From NCBI GenBank assembly GCA_020636435.1, contig JACJXX010000001.1:2125001-2189000 (forward strand): a stretch of DNA of 64,000 nucleotides, given 5' to 3'. Numbering within the stretch: the first letter of the stretch is position 1; each line of letters starts with the position of its first letter. Shown in pieces: positions 17,480 through 28,000 of this stretch. The notes beneath the pieces were generated by a model. That model saw only the letters and a list, made by a program, of their open reading frames with translations, ran no database searches and had not been told where the DNA came from. The position numbers and the translations under genes were made by a program. Source of the stretch: Lewinellaceae bacterium. GTDB taxonomy: Bacteria; Bacteroidota; Bacteroidia; Chitinophagales; Saprospiraceae.

Positions 17480-18349
17480 ATGCGAGAATTGAAGATTTCA
17501 CAATCCATTACCCTCAGGGATAGCAAATCGATAGAAAAATACCTGTCTGAAATAAGCAGGCTTGACCTGATATCGATCGAAGAGGAGATAGAACTGGCCG
17601 GCAAGATCAGAAACGGCGACCAACTGGCCCTGGAAAAGCTCGTAAAGGCGAATCTCCGGTTTGTCGTTTCCGTCGCCAAGCAATACCAGAACAACCATCT
17701 ACCCCTTATGGACCTCATCAGCGAAGGCAATATCGGGCTGGTGAAGGCGGCGCAGCGATACGACGAAACCCGGGGCTTTAAGTTCATTTCCTACGCGGTT
17801 TGGTGGATCCGGCAGTCGATCATGCAGGCCATGTCGGAGCAGGGAAGGATGATCCGCTTGCCCCTCAACAAAGTAGGCGCGCTGACCAAGATCAACAACT
17901 CGTTTGCCGAGCTGGAACAGAAGTACGAGCGGGAACCCACTCACGAAGAACTGGCAGAAGGCATGGAATTGACGCTGGAAGTGATCACCGAAACTTTAAA
18001 ATACGCTCCGGGCCATGTTTCCATGGATGCCCCCTTTGAAGGTGGGGAAACCACCGCCTACATCGATGTCCTGGAAGATGTGGAAGCTACCGTAGCTGAC
18101 CAGGGCCTGGCCTACACTGATTCGCTGAAGCTCGACATTGAGAAAGTGCTGTCTTTATTGTCGGCAAGGGAGCAGGACATCATCAAAATGTACTTCGGCC
18201 TGGGGGAAGAAGAACCCATGACGCTCAACGAGATAGGTACCAACCTGAGCCTGACCCAGGAAAGGATACGGCAGATCAAGGATAAGGCTATCCGCAAGCT
18301 CCGGTCTTCTTCTCATAAGCGGCTTTTGAATGCTTATTTGGGGCAGTAA
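17480..18349 (+). CDS. rpoD: primary-type RNA polymerase sigma factor (Bacteroidota RpoD/SigA type)
   Basis: The start ATG giving MRELKISQSITLRDSKSIEK matches the usual N-terminus of the short Bacteroidota primary sigma factor; an upstream in-frame ATG adds nine residues and is less likely. Region 1.2 (YLSEISRLDLISIEEE), region 2 (LVKANLRFVVSVAKQY, then GLVKAAQRYDETRGFKF and YAVWWIRQSI), region 3 and region 4 (LTQERIRQIKDKAIRKL) are all present, giving 289 residues. It directs RNA polymerase to housekeeping promoters, which in this phylum have TTTG and TAnnTTTG elements. Bacteroidota may carry more than one such gene; I cannot tell whether this is the only one. Confidence 0.93.
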   Translation: MRELKISQSITLRDSKSIEKYLSEISRLDLISIEEEIELAGKIRNGDQLALEKLVKANLRFVVSVAKQYQNNHLPLMDLISEGNIGLVKAAQRYDETRGFKFISYAVWWIRQSIMQAMSEQGRMIRLPLNKVGALTKINNSFAELEQKYEREPTHEELAEGMELTLEVITETLKYAPGHVSMDAPFEGGETTAYIDVLEDVEATVADQGLAYTDSLKLDIEKVLSLLSAREQDIIKMYFGLGEEEPMTLNEIGTNLSLTQERIRQIKDKAIRKLRSSSHKRLLNAYLGQ

Positions 18350-18355
18350 ATCAAT

Positions 18356-18865
18356 CTATTCCAACCCCGCCACCAGCGTAAGCCCATGCCCGCTAAACCC
18401 AAACTGCCACTCCAGGCGGGCGGAAGAACCATAGGTGCGTTTGATATCTTCATTATACAGTTGCACCGCCCGCCGTTGGTGCCCGCCGGAGATGATGGAA
18501 AAGAGCAGCCCTCCCCCAATGCCGGCGCCGCCCATCAGCATCAGGTCTTCGCCCGCCCCCTGGTCGCCCTGCCGCACCAGGATGCCGCCGAGGAAGATGA
18601 TGCCGCCCACCGTAAAGCTCACCGCCGCCAGTTGGTCGCTGACCACAGCCACCCGAATCTGGTCGTGGGCCAGCGGATGGTCGGTCATGAACCACTGCAT
18701 CACTTGCAAACTCAGGGGTTTCCCGTCCAGCAGGTATGCGTTGCCAAAGAAGATAGGCCGGGTAATAATGGTGTCTTGCGCCAGTTCATGATAAGGGCTT
18801 TGAGAGAAGGCATTAGCGGCAATGGCTACAGATAAGGCGACAGTGGAGAGTAGTTTTCTTAACAT
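18356..18865 (-). CDS. secreted or membrane protein, unknown
   Basis: This 169-residue protein has a signal peptide (residues 1-21, MLRKLLSTVALSVAIAANAF, cleavage after FS). A short soluble part follows, then two Gly/Ile-rich hydrophobic segments (near residues 83-97 and 110-128, VSFTVGGIIFLGGILV and LMLMGGAGIGGGLLFSII) and a C-terminus rich in beta-type residues. I do not recognise the family. The stop lies six bases from the convergent sigma factor stop, so the two transcripts must overlap. Confidence 0.65.
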   Translation of the reverse strand: MLRKLLSTVALSVAIAANAFSQSPYHELAQDTIITRPIFFGNAYLLDGKPLSLQVMQWFMTDHPLAHDQIRVAVVSDQLAAVSFTVGGIIFLGGILVRQGDQGAGEDLMLMGGAGIGGGLLFSIISGGHQRRAVQLYNEDIKRTYGSSARLEWQFGFSGHGLTLVAGLE

Positions 18866-19124
18866 GTTTGACCATTTGGTTAAAGCCCGGGGGAATGTTT
18901 AACGTTCTGTGTTCAAGGTTCAATACTACTCTGAAATCAGCTGTTTTTCACAGTTTTTTAAACAATCCTCCATCTTGCTCGAAAGATAGAGCCTTTATAT
19001 ATACTTCAACAGCACGAAAATGGTTGGCCTTTCCCTAAAAAGGATATTTGTCCCGGAGGCATAAAGACCTCTACTAAAACGCCAGATCGCGAACTTACTT
19101 TTCCATGCCCGATCCGTTAACAAC

Positions 19125-21725
19125 TCACTTGCCCGCTGCCGGCGGCAGCCCGCTCGCCTTTTCCGTTGCGTAGCGGCTGATCGCCGATCCAAAGAAAATG
19201 CTGTTGGCAAAAATGCGGTTGGTCCCGTACCAGAAGGCGCGGAAGTTGGGGTTGTCTACCAGGCAGATCGTTCGCCCCCGCCCTACTGCGCTCACTACGA
19301 CGGCCGCCGAATTGCGGATCAGCTCCAGGTTTTCGTCTTTGATGTAACCGCTCAGCAGAGGTTTGTCTGTATAAACGGCTGGGGTGGCGTAGGCGTTCCC
19401 GCCCGGTTCGAAGGCCAGCCGGTTGCTCCGAAACAGCGGCATAGGCGACCGGTGGCAACCGAAGAACAAGGGGTGGCTCAGGTCGACATCCGCCTGGACA
19501 ATAGCCCCGCCGACAGCCTCCGAGCCGCGGTCGGCATCGAGGCGCTCGTAGGGGCGCCGTTCCGTTGTATCGCCCTCCTTTTGGGGATTTTCTTTGGCTT
19601 TGAGGCTGGCCAGCCCTTGCTTCTGAGCCGCCTCGGCCGCCGCCTCGATGGCAATCAGGATGCCGCCCTGCCGGGCCCAGTCACTCAGCTTATCCCAGCC
19701 TTCCTTCGATAGCCCGCTGTAACTGCCGTCAGGCATGACGATGGCAGTGTAGTTGTCCAGATTGCTGCCCGCTACGTCATCCAGTTCCATCTTGCTCACC
19801 TTCATGCCATAGCGCTGGTCCAGCAGATGCCAGACTTCTCCGGCTCCGTAACTCGATACGCCATTGCCCACTAAGAGCAGGACTTTCGGCAGTCTGAGCG
19901 CTTCGAAATCATTGCTGCCCAGGTCAATCCCGGATGGGGTAAACCCAGTGGACACCGAATAGATCGGCGCCTTGCTGTCTGCTACGGCCCGTGCTGCCAA
20001 CTGGTGGATTTGTGCCTCCGTCCTGGCCTGGTTTTGCACCGGAATGAGCACGGTTCCCTTTTGGTAATTCCGCCCTTCCAGCTCAAAGTCACGGGTGGCC
20101 ACTTTTGCTCTCAGCCCATTGGACATCAGGTAGTTCAGGGCGCGGGGAGCGTAGTAATCCTCCCATTCCAGCAGATAGGCGTACCGGCTCAGCGGCGGCG
20201 GGCTTGCCTCGCGCTCCGGCGCCAGGCCGCTGAGGGCCTCGCCCAGTAAATTCTTATTGTAGCTCTTGCCTTTTACTTCTGCATAAGCAACATTGAAAGC
20301 CAGCGGAAGGGCCCAACTGGAAACGTCGTAGAAAATGCTGTCCCGGAAAGTAGTGGTCGTGTCGAAAACGCCCCGGATCAGCCGGTACTGGGGTTGTTCA
20401 AAGGGAACGACAAATGCCGAACCCGGGCTGAAGGACTGCCCGTCGGCTTCCAGAGAGCGGGCCAGCGGATAGACCTGCACCTGATGTCGGCGCAATATTT
20501 CCACCATAGCGCAGAGCCGCGCCTGGTCTTCGGTTCCGCCAAAGACCACCGCTTTTCTGTCGCCTTGCCGGGCTTCCTCCAGGGCGCTGCGGTAAAAGCG
20601 GCGCTGGTAGTCCAGGAGTTCAGTGCGCATCCCAATCGCTGCCTTTTGGGTAGAAAGAGCGGTAGCTACCTGGTTGCGAATGGTAAAGGGAAAGCTCAGC
20701 GGGCCGTTGACCGTGGCCTGAAGGTGCCCACGGGAGCTGGCCTGCTCGAAAAGGATGCCGATGCTGCCATTGGCGTCCGGGTAAGTGGAGCCTTTGCCGT
20801 AGTAAAAGTCGTCGTACCCCTCCTGAGTATAATAGAAGGATCCGATCTCATCCAGAGCGTCAGCGTGATAAGCGCCGATCTTGCCGGTCAATTCCTGGTT
20901 TTCCCAGGGCGTTATCGGGTTGGTGCGCTCCGGAACGCCTGGCATGAAGAAGAAGGTGGCGTTGGTGCCCATCTCATGATGGTCGGTAAGGATATTGGGT
21001 TTCCATTCGTGGAAGACCCGCACCCGGCCCTGGCTTTCAGGGTGCTGAACCAGCAGCCAGTCGCGGTTGAGGTCGAACCAGTAGTGGTTGGTGCGGCCCC
21101 GCGGCCAGGCCTCGTTGTATTCGCGGTCCTGGGAGTCGTCCGTCAGGTTCTCATTCTTGTGCATGTTGGCCCAGGTAGAGAAGCGGTGAAAGCCGTCTGG
21201 ATTGAAGCAGGGATCCAGCAGGATGACCGTTTCGTCCAAAATGCGTTGCACCTCATCACTCTGGCCGGCAGCGAGGTAGTACGCCACCAACGGGGCGGCA
21301 TTGCCTCCGCTCGGTTCGTTGCCGTGGATGCTGAAACCCTGGTACAGGACGGCGGGTTGGCCTTCCAGGTTCTTATCGGCTCCCGAGCCTGGATCGGAAA
21401 GCGCCAGGTGGTCCCGGCGGATTTGCTCCAGGCGGCGGTGGTTGGCCTCCGAAGTGATGGTGAGGTAGACGAGCGGGCGGTTTTCGTAAGTGCGGGCGTA
21501 CTCGGTAATTGTCACCCGGGGAGAGGCTTCCGCCAGGGCCCGCATATAAAACAGTTGCTGGTCGTGGCTCAGATGCCACTCGCCGATCTGATAGCCTAAA
21601 AAGGCCTCCGGAGTGGGCACATCCGGGCTGTAACTGATGTCGGGCAAATAATAGGCAAGCGGTTGTTTCTGGGCGTTGAGGCTGAGAGCAATCACCAGAA
21701 AGGATAACGGCAGAAAATACTTCAT
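19125..21725 (-). CDS. M14-family zinc carboxypeptidase (secreted)
   Basis: I chose the ATG giving MKYFLPLSFLVIALSLNAQK, a clean signal peptide; an in-frame ATG eight codons upstream is also possible. The M14 domain (about residues 40-380) shows the zinc motif HGNEPSG, the DPCFNPDGFHRFSTW segment and the later DHHEMGTNATFFF segment. The other roughly 480 residues hold two further alpha/beta regions, including a class I glutamine-amidotransferase-like part (VLLLVGNGVSSYGAG, IVMPDGSYSG). At about 866 residues it matches large Bacteroidota M14 peptidases that take up or trim peptides outside the cytoplasm. It is probably monocistronic. Confidence 0.9.
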   Translation of the reverse strand: MKYFLPLSFLVIALSLNAQKQPLAYYLPDISYSPDVPTPEAFLGYQIGEWHLSHDQQLFYMRALAEASPRVTITEYARTYENRPLVYLTITSEANHRRLEQIRRDHLALSDPGSGADKNLEGQPAVLYQGFSIHGNEPSGGNAAPLVAYYLAAGQSDEVQRILDETVILLDPCFNPDGFHRFSTWANMHKNENLTDDSQDREYNEAWPRGRTNHYWFDLNRDWLLVQHPESQGRVRVFHEWKPNILTDHHEMGTNATFFFMPGVPERTNPITPWENQELTGKIGAYHADALDEIGSFYYTQEGYDDFYYGKGSTYPDANGSIGILFEQASSRGHLQATVNGPLSFPFTIRNQVATALSTQKAAIGMRTELLDYQRRFYRSALEEARQGDRKAVVFGGTEDQARLCAMVEILRRHQVQVYPLARSLEADGQSFSPGSAFVVPFEQPQYRLIRGVFDTTTTFRDSIFYDVSSWALPLAFNVAYAEVKGKSYNKNLLGEALSGLAPEREASPPPLSRYAYLLEWEDYYAPRALNYLMSNGLRAKVATRDFELEGRNYQKGTVLIPVQNQARTEAQIHQLAARAVADSKAPIYSVSTGFTPSGIDLGSNDFEALRLPKVLLLVGNGVSSYGAGEVWHLLDQRYGMKVSKMELDDVAGSNLDNYTAIVMPDGSYSGLSKEGWDKLSDWARQGGILIAIEAAAEAAQKQGLASLKAKENPQKEGDTTERRPYERLDADRGSEAVGGAIVQADVDLSHPLFFGCHRSPMPLFRSNRLAFEPGGNAYATPAVYTDKPLLSGYIKDENLELIRNSAAVVVSAVGRGRTICLVDNPNFRAFWYGTNRIFANSIFFGSAISRYATEKASGLPPAAGK

Positions 21726-21900
21726 AGTTGGTTTCGGATTGGTGTTCAATCAGTATAGTTCGCTAAAATAAGTTTTTTGTCGAGGAAGCTGCCTACCGGA
21801 ACTAAACTATAAATCTTATCATAAGTTTACATTTCAAACTCAGGGTTGGTGTGGAAAAAGACTATTTTTGCAGCTTATTTTTTCAAAGAAGACAAGAGCC

Positions 21901-22980
21901 ATGAAAAAACACAACTTCAGCGCCGGGCCGGCCATCCTCCCGGCCAGCGTCCTGGAACAAGCCTCCCAGGCAGCCCTCGATTTCAACGGAATGGGGCTTT
22001 CTATACTGGAAATCTCCCACCGCAGCCCGGAGTTTTCCGCCGTCCTCGACGAAACGGAAATCCTGGTGCGGGATCTGATCAGCCTGAGCGAAGACTACGC
22101 CGTGCTCTTCCTGCAGGGAGGGGCCAGCTCCCAGTTTTTTATGACTGCCATGAACCTGCTGGGCGAAAACGAGATGGCAGCCTACGCCGATACCGGCAGT
22201 TGGTCGGCCAAGGCGATTAAAGAGGCCAGGAATTTTGGCAAAGTGGAGGTCGTGGCTTCTTCCAAAGAGCAGAATTACACTTTCATCCCTAAAGGCTACG
22301 AAGTGCCGGCCAACGCCAAATACCTGCACCTGACCAGCAACAACACCATCGTCGGCACCCAGTACCACAGTTGGCCGGAAACGAAGGTTCCCTTCGTGGC
22401 GGATATGTCTTCCGATATTTTCAGCCGCCCCATCGACGTGGAGCGCTACGACCTGATCTACGCCGGCGCTCAGAAGAACATCGGCCCGGCAGGCCTCACC
22501 CTGGTGATCGTCCGCAAGGAGGCCCTGGGCAAGGTGAGCCGCACCATCCCTACCATGCTGGACTATCGCACCCATGTCAGTAAAAAGTCGACCTTCAATA
22601 CCCCTCCGGTATTCCCGATTTACGTGGCGATGCTGACCTTCCGGTGGATCAAAGCCAGCGGCGGGCTGGAAGCCATGGCCGTGAAAAATGCCGCCAAAGC
22701 CCAGCTCCTCTATCAGGAGGTGGACGCCAACCCCCTGTTTTTGGGAACGGTGACGGACAAAGCGGACCGGTCGCACATGAATCCCACCTTCGTTATGGCG
22801 CCCGGCAAAGAAAATCTGCAGGCGCCTTTCCTGGAGATGTGCAAGGAGGCGGGTTGTGTGGGCGTGAAGGGCCACCGTTCCGTTGGCGGCTTCCGGGCGT
22901 CGATGTACAACGCCATGGATATCGAAAGCGTGCAGGTGCTGGTGGATGTGATGAAGGCGTTTGGGGAGCGGTATGGGTGA
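21901..22980 (+). CDS. serC: phosphoserine aminotransferase
   Basis: The start giving MKKHNFSAGPAILPASVLEQ is the canonical SerC N-terminus; the ORF is open 11 codons further up. The PLP lysine lies in IYAGAQKNIGPAGL near residue 193. Substrate-binding segments GGASSQFFM and HRSVGGFRASMYNAM are present, giving 359 residues. It converts 3-phosphohydroxypyruvate to phosphoserine in the serine pathway and acts similarly in pyridoxal phosphate synthesis. serA is not beside it. A tandem repeat and a strong terminator follow. Confidence 0.97.
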   Translation: MKKHNFSAGPAILPASVLEQASQAALDFNGMGLSILEISHRSPEFSAVLDETEILVRDLISLSEDYAVLFLQGGASSQFFMTAMNLLGENEMAAYADTGSWSAKAIKEARNFGKVEVVASSKEQNYTFIPKGYEVPANAKYLHLTSNNTIVGTQYHSWPETKVPFVADMSSDIFSRPIDVERYDLIYAGAQKNIGPAGLTLVIVRKEALGKVSRTIPTMLDYRTHVSKKSTFNTPPVFPIYVAMLTFRWIKASGGLEAMAVKNAAKAQLLYQEVDANPLFLGTVTDKADRSHMNPTFVMAPGKENLQAPFLEMCKEAGCVGVKGHRSVGGFRASMYNAMDIESVQVLVDVMKAFGERYG

Positions 22981-22981
22981 T

Positions 22982-23043
22982 TGTTGGATGGTTGGATGGT
23001 TGGATGGCTGGATGGTTGGATGGCTGGATGGTTGGATGGTTGA
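22982..23043. repeat. tandem repeat of an 8-base unit
   Basis: About eight copies of GGATGGTT or GGATGGCT follow the serC stop directly. Variable copy number between strains is likely. Confidence 0.85.
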
Positions 23044-23061
23044 CCGCCCGTCCAAAAAAAC

Positions 23062-23099
23062 AAAAGGGCAGGAAATCCTCATTGGGTTCCTGCCCTTTT
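23062..23099. terminator. bidirectional terminator
   Basis: A perfect 13-bp stem (AAAAGGGCAGGAA with TTCCTGCCCTTTT) and a 12-base loop lie between the convergent serC and lipoprotein genes. A and T runs on either side allow use in both directions. Confidence 0.9.
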
Positions 23100-23132
23100 C
23101 GCAATACTGTCTCGGATGGAATTAACAATTCA

Positions 23133-23543
23133 TCATTTTATAACCAAATGCGTCTCGTCTATTTCAAGAATTTCCAGGTTCTGGAAATTGTCTTCCGGGA
23201 AATTTCCGAACCATACTTTAATCACCAACGGTTGCTCGCTGACCTGCTCCCACTGTCCATTCTGCCAGTCAGAAGGCATGGCGGGCGGCGTGGCGCACCA
23301 GTTCCAGAAAAACTGCCGGAAAAAGCCGTCGGAACGAAATTCCATCATTTGGCTTTTTTCCGGTATGGAAAAACCTTCATCGGAAGGAACCGCACTAAAA
23401 AAACGTTCATTTTCTTCCCCGTAGCCATCGTACTTCCAATAGCCAATGAGGGCCTCAGGGCCTTTCTCCAGGCTGGTTTCCTCTTGCTTGTTGCAGCCGG
23501 CCAGGAGCGCTAACATCAGTGCAAAGAACAAATAGTTTTTCAT
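23133..23543 (-). CDS. small lipoprotein, unknown
   Basis: I chose the internal ATG giving MKNYLFFALMLALLAGCNKQ, a textbook lipoprotein signal with lipobox LLAGC; the longer ORF upstream is not needed and would overlap the promoter of the divergent YgjP gene. The mature part (about 120 residues) has Trp/Phe-rich beta-type segments (LIGYWKYDGYG, FWNWCATPPAMP) like the lipocalin-type small lipoproteins of Bacteroidota. Function is unknown. Confidence 0.75.
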   Translation of the reverse strand: MKNYLFFALMLALLAGCNKQEETSLEKGPEALIGYWKYDGYGEENERFFSAVPSDEGFSIPEKSQMMEFRSDGFFRQFFWNWCATPPAMPSDWQNGQWEQVSEQPLVIKVWFGNFPEDNFQNLEILEIDETHLVIK

Positions 23544-23637
23544 AAGCTTTTTAGGGTAGACGGAGATAGGCGCCCAAAGGGTTGGGTTGGCAAGAAAAGT
23601 TTTGACTTTTTCCTGTTTTAAAGTAATATTGCTGCTC

Positions 23638-24396
23638 ATGCGAAGGAAGAAAAAAACAGGCTCTTTGGAAAAGGGCACCCTGGAAGTCAACGGGCAGGAC
23701 GTTCCGGTAAAGATTTACCGGGAGCAGCGGCACAACGTGCGCGCCAGCATCGGCAAGAAGGCCGCCATTTTGCGGCTGCCCCTCGGCATGAGCGAAAAGG
23801 AACAACGCGAGCGGCTCGACTGGTTCCGGCAGTGGCTATCCAAAACGCTCAAGCGCAACGAGAACGTCGCCGCTCATTTCGACACGAAAACCTATCAGGA
23901 CGGAGACACCATGGTAGTCGGCAAGCGCAGTTACCGCCTGAGTATTCAGTATGAAGACCGGCAGACGCACAGTGGAAAGCTGGAAAAAGACAAAACCATC
24001 CGCCTGAACCTCAGCCAGCACGACCGGGGCGAAAGCCTGAACCGCAACCTCCAGCACCTGCTGAGCCGCATCGTCGCCCAGGATTTCCTGCCGGAGATCA
24101 CCCGCCGCGTCCACTACCTCAACGACAAACATTTTCAAAAGCCCATTCAGGCCGTCCGCCTCAAATACAACTTCACCAACTGGGGGAGTTGCTCGGCCAA
24201 GAAAAACATCAACCTGTCTACCCGCCTGCTCTTTGCCCCGGATGAGGTCATCGACTACGTCATCATCCACGAACTGGCCCACCTCGTCGAACTGAACCAC
24301 TCGCCCCGTTTCTGGAAACTGGTGGCAAACGCCATGCCGGATTATGAGGAGAAAGAGCGGTGGCTGAAGGAGCATGGGGGGAAGTTGGGGTTTTAG
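23638..24396 (+). CDS. YgjP/SprT-like metal-dependent hydrolase (DUF45)
   Basis: I chose the ATG giving MRRKKKTGSLEKGTLEVNGQ; an upstream ATG at 23587 would add 17 residues. The 252-residue protein has the DUF45/YgjP fold. The key motif is VIIHELAHLVELNHSPRFW near residues 215-233, an HExxH zinc site followed by the typical NHSPxFW. LKYNFTNWGSCSAKKNINLS precedes it. Family members are putative zinc peptidases, often linked with restriction or DNA-repair loci. The stop is directly followed by pseudogene debris, so the downstream neighbourhood has been rearranged. Confidence 0.9.
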   Translation: MRRKKKTGSLEKGTLEVNGQDVPVKIYREQRHNVRASIGKKAAILRLPLGMSEKEQRERLDWFRQWLSKTLKRNENVAAHFDTKTYQDGDTMVVGKRSYRLSIQYEDRQTHSGKLEKDKTIRLNLSQHDRGESLNRNLQHLLSRIVAQDFLPEITRRVHYLNDKHFQKPIQAVRLKYNFTNWGSCSAKKNINLSTRLLFAPDEVIDYVIIHELAHLVELNHSPRFWKLVANAMPDYEEKERWLKEHGGKLGF

Positions 24397-24789
24397 GAGC
24401 CGGTCAGTTCGCGCCATGGAGACGTAACCCTGGACAATGCCGATGAGATGATCGCGGCCGTAAAGGAGGTGGGGTTCAAATATTTCGTGATCCCGGTCCC
24501 GCCAATGGGACATTTCAAGTATGACCCCGAAACGCGGGCGCTCAGCATGAGCGATGAAGTAGAAGAGGTTATGAATATTATCAATACCATTGCCAAAAAA
24601 TGTACGGCTGCCGGATTGGAATGCATCTACCACAATCACAATTTCGAATTTGAGAAAAAAGCAAACGGCATCGTTCCAATGGATTATTTCATAGAACATT
24701 CGGATCCTAAACACCTCAATTTTGAAATAGACCTTTACTGGGCCACCAAAGCGGGCGCCGATCCGATTGCTGAGATTATGGTTGGGTAA
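24397..24789 (+). pseudogene. sugar phosphate isomerase/epimerase fragment
   Basis: The frame is open from just after the YgjP stop and reads DNADEMIAAVKEVGFKYFVI, then AAGLECIYHNHNFEFEK and FEIDLYWATKAGADP. These match the middle of xylose-isomerase-like TIM-barrel epimerases. About 100 N-terminal residues and the C-terminal third are missing. There is no start context of its own. It is a remnant joined to the YgjP gene by a deletion. Confidence 0.75.
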
Positions 24790-24902
24790 CTAATTTTAAA
24801 ACTCGGGCTATGGCACAACGCTGTTCTTTGATAACCACTGTCATATCCGGCATCACTTTGATTAGGAATTCCTGAAATTCATTGCGGAAGGGCAGTAAAT
24901 AA

Positions 24903-25080
24903 TACAGCGAAATTCCAGGCGCTCAAATTGACCTGCTCATTGACAGAAAAGACGGTTTTATCAATCTTTTCGAAGCCAGGTTTTCAAATAAAAAGTACAT
25001 CATTACCAAAGATTATGCTGCTCAGCTGCGCCGAAAACGCTCTGTTTTTGAACATGTCACAAAAACAAAAAAATCGGTTG
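24903..25080 (+). pseudogene. C-terminal fragment of an AAA-type ATPase
   Basis: Translation from about 24903 reads YSEIPGAQIDLLIDRKDGFI followed by NLFEARFSNKKYIITKDYAA and QLRRKRSVFEHVTKTKKS. This matches the C-terminal DUF234/nuclease-like end of COG1672-type ATPases (the GAQIDLLIDR and EARFSNxxYxI motifs). The rest of the gene is absent, and the fragment runs into the C-terminus of the neighbouring kinase gene. Confidence 0.6.
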
Positions 25081-28000
25081 TTACTTCATTTCCATCCGTT
25101 CCACCCCCGTCCAACCTTCCGGCACTCCCTGGGTAAAATAAACGGCAGTTTTTTTGAGGAATAACCGCACCGTTGCGTCCTCATGATTGAGCTCCAATAT
25201 TTTCTCAAAAATACCGGCGGCCTGTTCAAACTTCTTGTCAAAAAAGTATTTTAGCCCCAGTTGAAACTGTTCCAGCGTCTCCTCCTTTTTCGCCAGGATG
25301 GCCGGATCATCTCCTCCGAAACACTCGTAGACACCAATGGCTTCCTTCTTGCCTTTGACCTGAACCTGGCCCAGGAAGCGAAGTGGAAAGCGAGGATTCG
25401 AAAACGATTCTGCTGCCGGCTCCCCGTTTTCGATTTCCCAATTCACTGACGCTTCACTCACCAAAATATTCGCCCCGTAATATTTGGTCAGGCCTTCCAC
25501 CCGCGAAGCGACATTAACGGTATCGGCAATGGTCGCTGCATCCATCCGCTGGTCATCCCCGATTATACCCATGACCAGGGGGCCGGTGTGCAGGCCAATG
25601 CCCATTTTGATGAGCTGGTGATTTTGAGCCCGGCGCTGGATATTATATTGGCGCATGGCCTCCTGTATTTCAATGGCTGCTTTTATGGCGTCCTCCGGGC
25701 TTTCCGGAAAAACGGCCATAATGGCATCACCGAGGTATTGGTTAATAAATCCGTGGTGCTTACGGATGACTGGCCCCATCCGGCGATTGCAGGCATTGAC
25801 GAAAAGGTAATTTTCCTCCGGCGTCATCGTCTCCGCCAAAGTAGTGTAATCCCGGATATCGCAGAAAAGAATGGTTACTTCCCGCTCCTTATGATCACCT
25901 AAGGCTACTTCGGTAATGCGTTCCCGGCCGATCGCGCGCAGGAATTCATTGGGTACAAATTTTCCGGTTGCAGCATTGATCCGGTGCAGTTCGAGTTGAG
26001 TTTTGACACGGGCGAGGAATTCTTCTTTGGAGAAGGGCTTAGCCAGGTAATCGTTTGCGCCGAGGGTTAGACCCTCAACCAGGTCCGGCACTTGATTTTT
26101 GGCGGTGACCATAATGACCGGAAGCTCTGACGGCAGGAATTTCTCCCGGATGCGCCGGCATACTTCATAACCGGAAATTCGAGGCATCATAATATCCAGC
26201 AACACCAGGTCGAAGCGTTGGCCGCCTTCGAGGATGCTGATGGCCTCTTCGCCATTCATAGCCTGAGTGAGATCGAATCCTTGCCCGGAAAGGTGATTCT
26301 TGAGCACTTGCTGGTTAATGGGTTCATCATCCACCACCAGAATAGGGATGGAGTCGGCTTTCTTGACAGGATTAGCATTTGCTTCAACCTCGCCTTCTAC
26401 AAGAATAGGTTCCGGAGCCATCTTCGCGATTTCTTTTACAGGAATCAATAGGCCAGCTTTTTCCTTTGACACCGGCAAGGTAAAGAAAAAGGTGGAGCCC
26501 TTCCCAAGCTCACTTTCTACCCACATCTGGCCACCATGCAATTCCACCAACCGCTTGCTAATACTCAGGCCCAGGCCCGTACCTGCGAATTCCCGGGAAA
26601 TGGAACCATCGGCCTGCTCAAATTCCTGGAAGATAGCCTCGCGTTTGTTCTCCATAATGCCAATGCCGGTGTCTGTAACAGAGGCCTTGGCCATCCCCTC
26701 CTGTTCGTAAGCAGAGACCCGAATATACCCTTTCTCGGTAAATTTGACCGCGTTTCCGACCAGGTTGAAGAGAATCTGCTGCAGGCGATCCTCGTCGGCC
26801 AGGACGGCAGGCAGGCCTTTCGGAACAACATTCTCCAACCGCAGATCCTTTCCTTCGACCAAAGGCAGGTGAATATGTAATACCACTTCCACTAATGCAT
26901 ACAGGTCCACCGGTTTGGAGCGAAGCGCGATCTCATGGTTTTTGACTTTGGAGAAATCCAGAATGTCGTTGACCAGAGAGGCGAGGCGTTTGCCGGAAGA
27001 AATGATCATGGAGAGGTTTTTCCTTTTCTCCATTTGGCCTTCCTGGTCATATAAAGTTTCGGAAAGACCGATAATACCCTGCAAAGGGGTCTTCAATTCA
27101 TGGGAGGTGTTAGCGAGGAATTGGTCTTTGAGCCTGTCAATATTCTGGAGGCGGGAGGTCAGTTCCCGCTCCCGCTCGAGTTCTTTCTTTTGCTGGGTAA
27201 TTTTCCTCTTTTGTTCCATCGTGCGATACCGAATAAAGCCGGTTATTACAACAATTCCTATAATGGCGTAGAGAATGTAGGCCCAGATGGTTTGCCACCA
27301 CGGTGGAAGGATGGACACAGCAAGCGCCGTTCCTCCCTGATTCCATACCCCGTCATACCCGGAGCTCTTTACATGAAAGGTGTAATTTCCCGGCGGGAGC
27401 CCGGTGAGAGTGATCTTTCGTTCCGTGCCCAGGTCAATCCAATCCTGGTTGAAGCCTTCCAGGAGGTAAGCGTATTGATTTTTATCGGATTGGTAGTAGC
27501 TCATGGAAGCAAATTCAAAGCTCAGCATTTGATCCCGGTGGCTCAAGGTAATGGATGGCCTGGCAAAAATCCCCTTTTCGACAATAGGGGCGGCTCCTCC
27601 TTCCTTTGAGTTATAGCGCTTGAGGCCTGAGATGAGAACCGGCACTTCAAAGGGGGTGTTACGAATGCTATCGGGATGGAACAGGGTGAATCCTATACTG
27701 CCGGCAAAGATTCTGCCCGTCCTTGGATTTCTGAAAAAAGCTCCCTGGTTGGCGCTGGAAAAATCGTAGTTGCGGATCTGCCGGGTAGGAATATTCATCC
27801 GGGAAAGCCCCATTGATGTGCCAATCCACAGATTCTGATGATCATCTTCCAGGATTCCCAAAACCCAGTCGCTGCCCAGGCCATCTTCGACTTTAATTTT
27901 GGTGAATACGGCCTTTGCTTTTTGCCCTTTTGCGGAGTGCTCCATTCGGTTCAGCCCGCCGCCGCGAGTGCCTGCCCAGAGGGTGCCGCCGTGATCCTCA

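Noticed and set aside
20394..21599. 401-residue plus-strand ORF opposite the M14 peptidase gene
   Set aside because: Shadow frame in GC-rich coding DNA; no recognisable domain.
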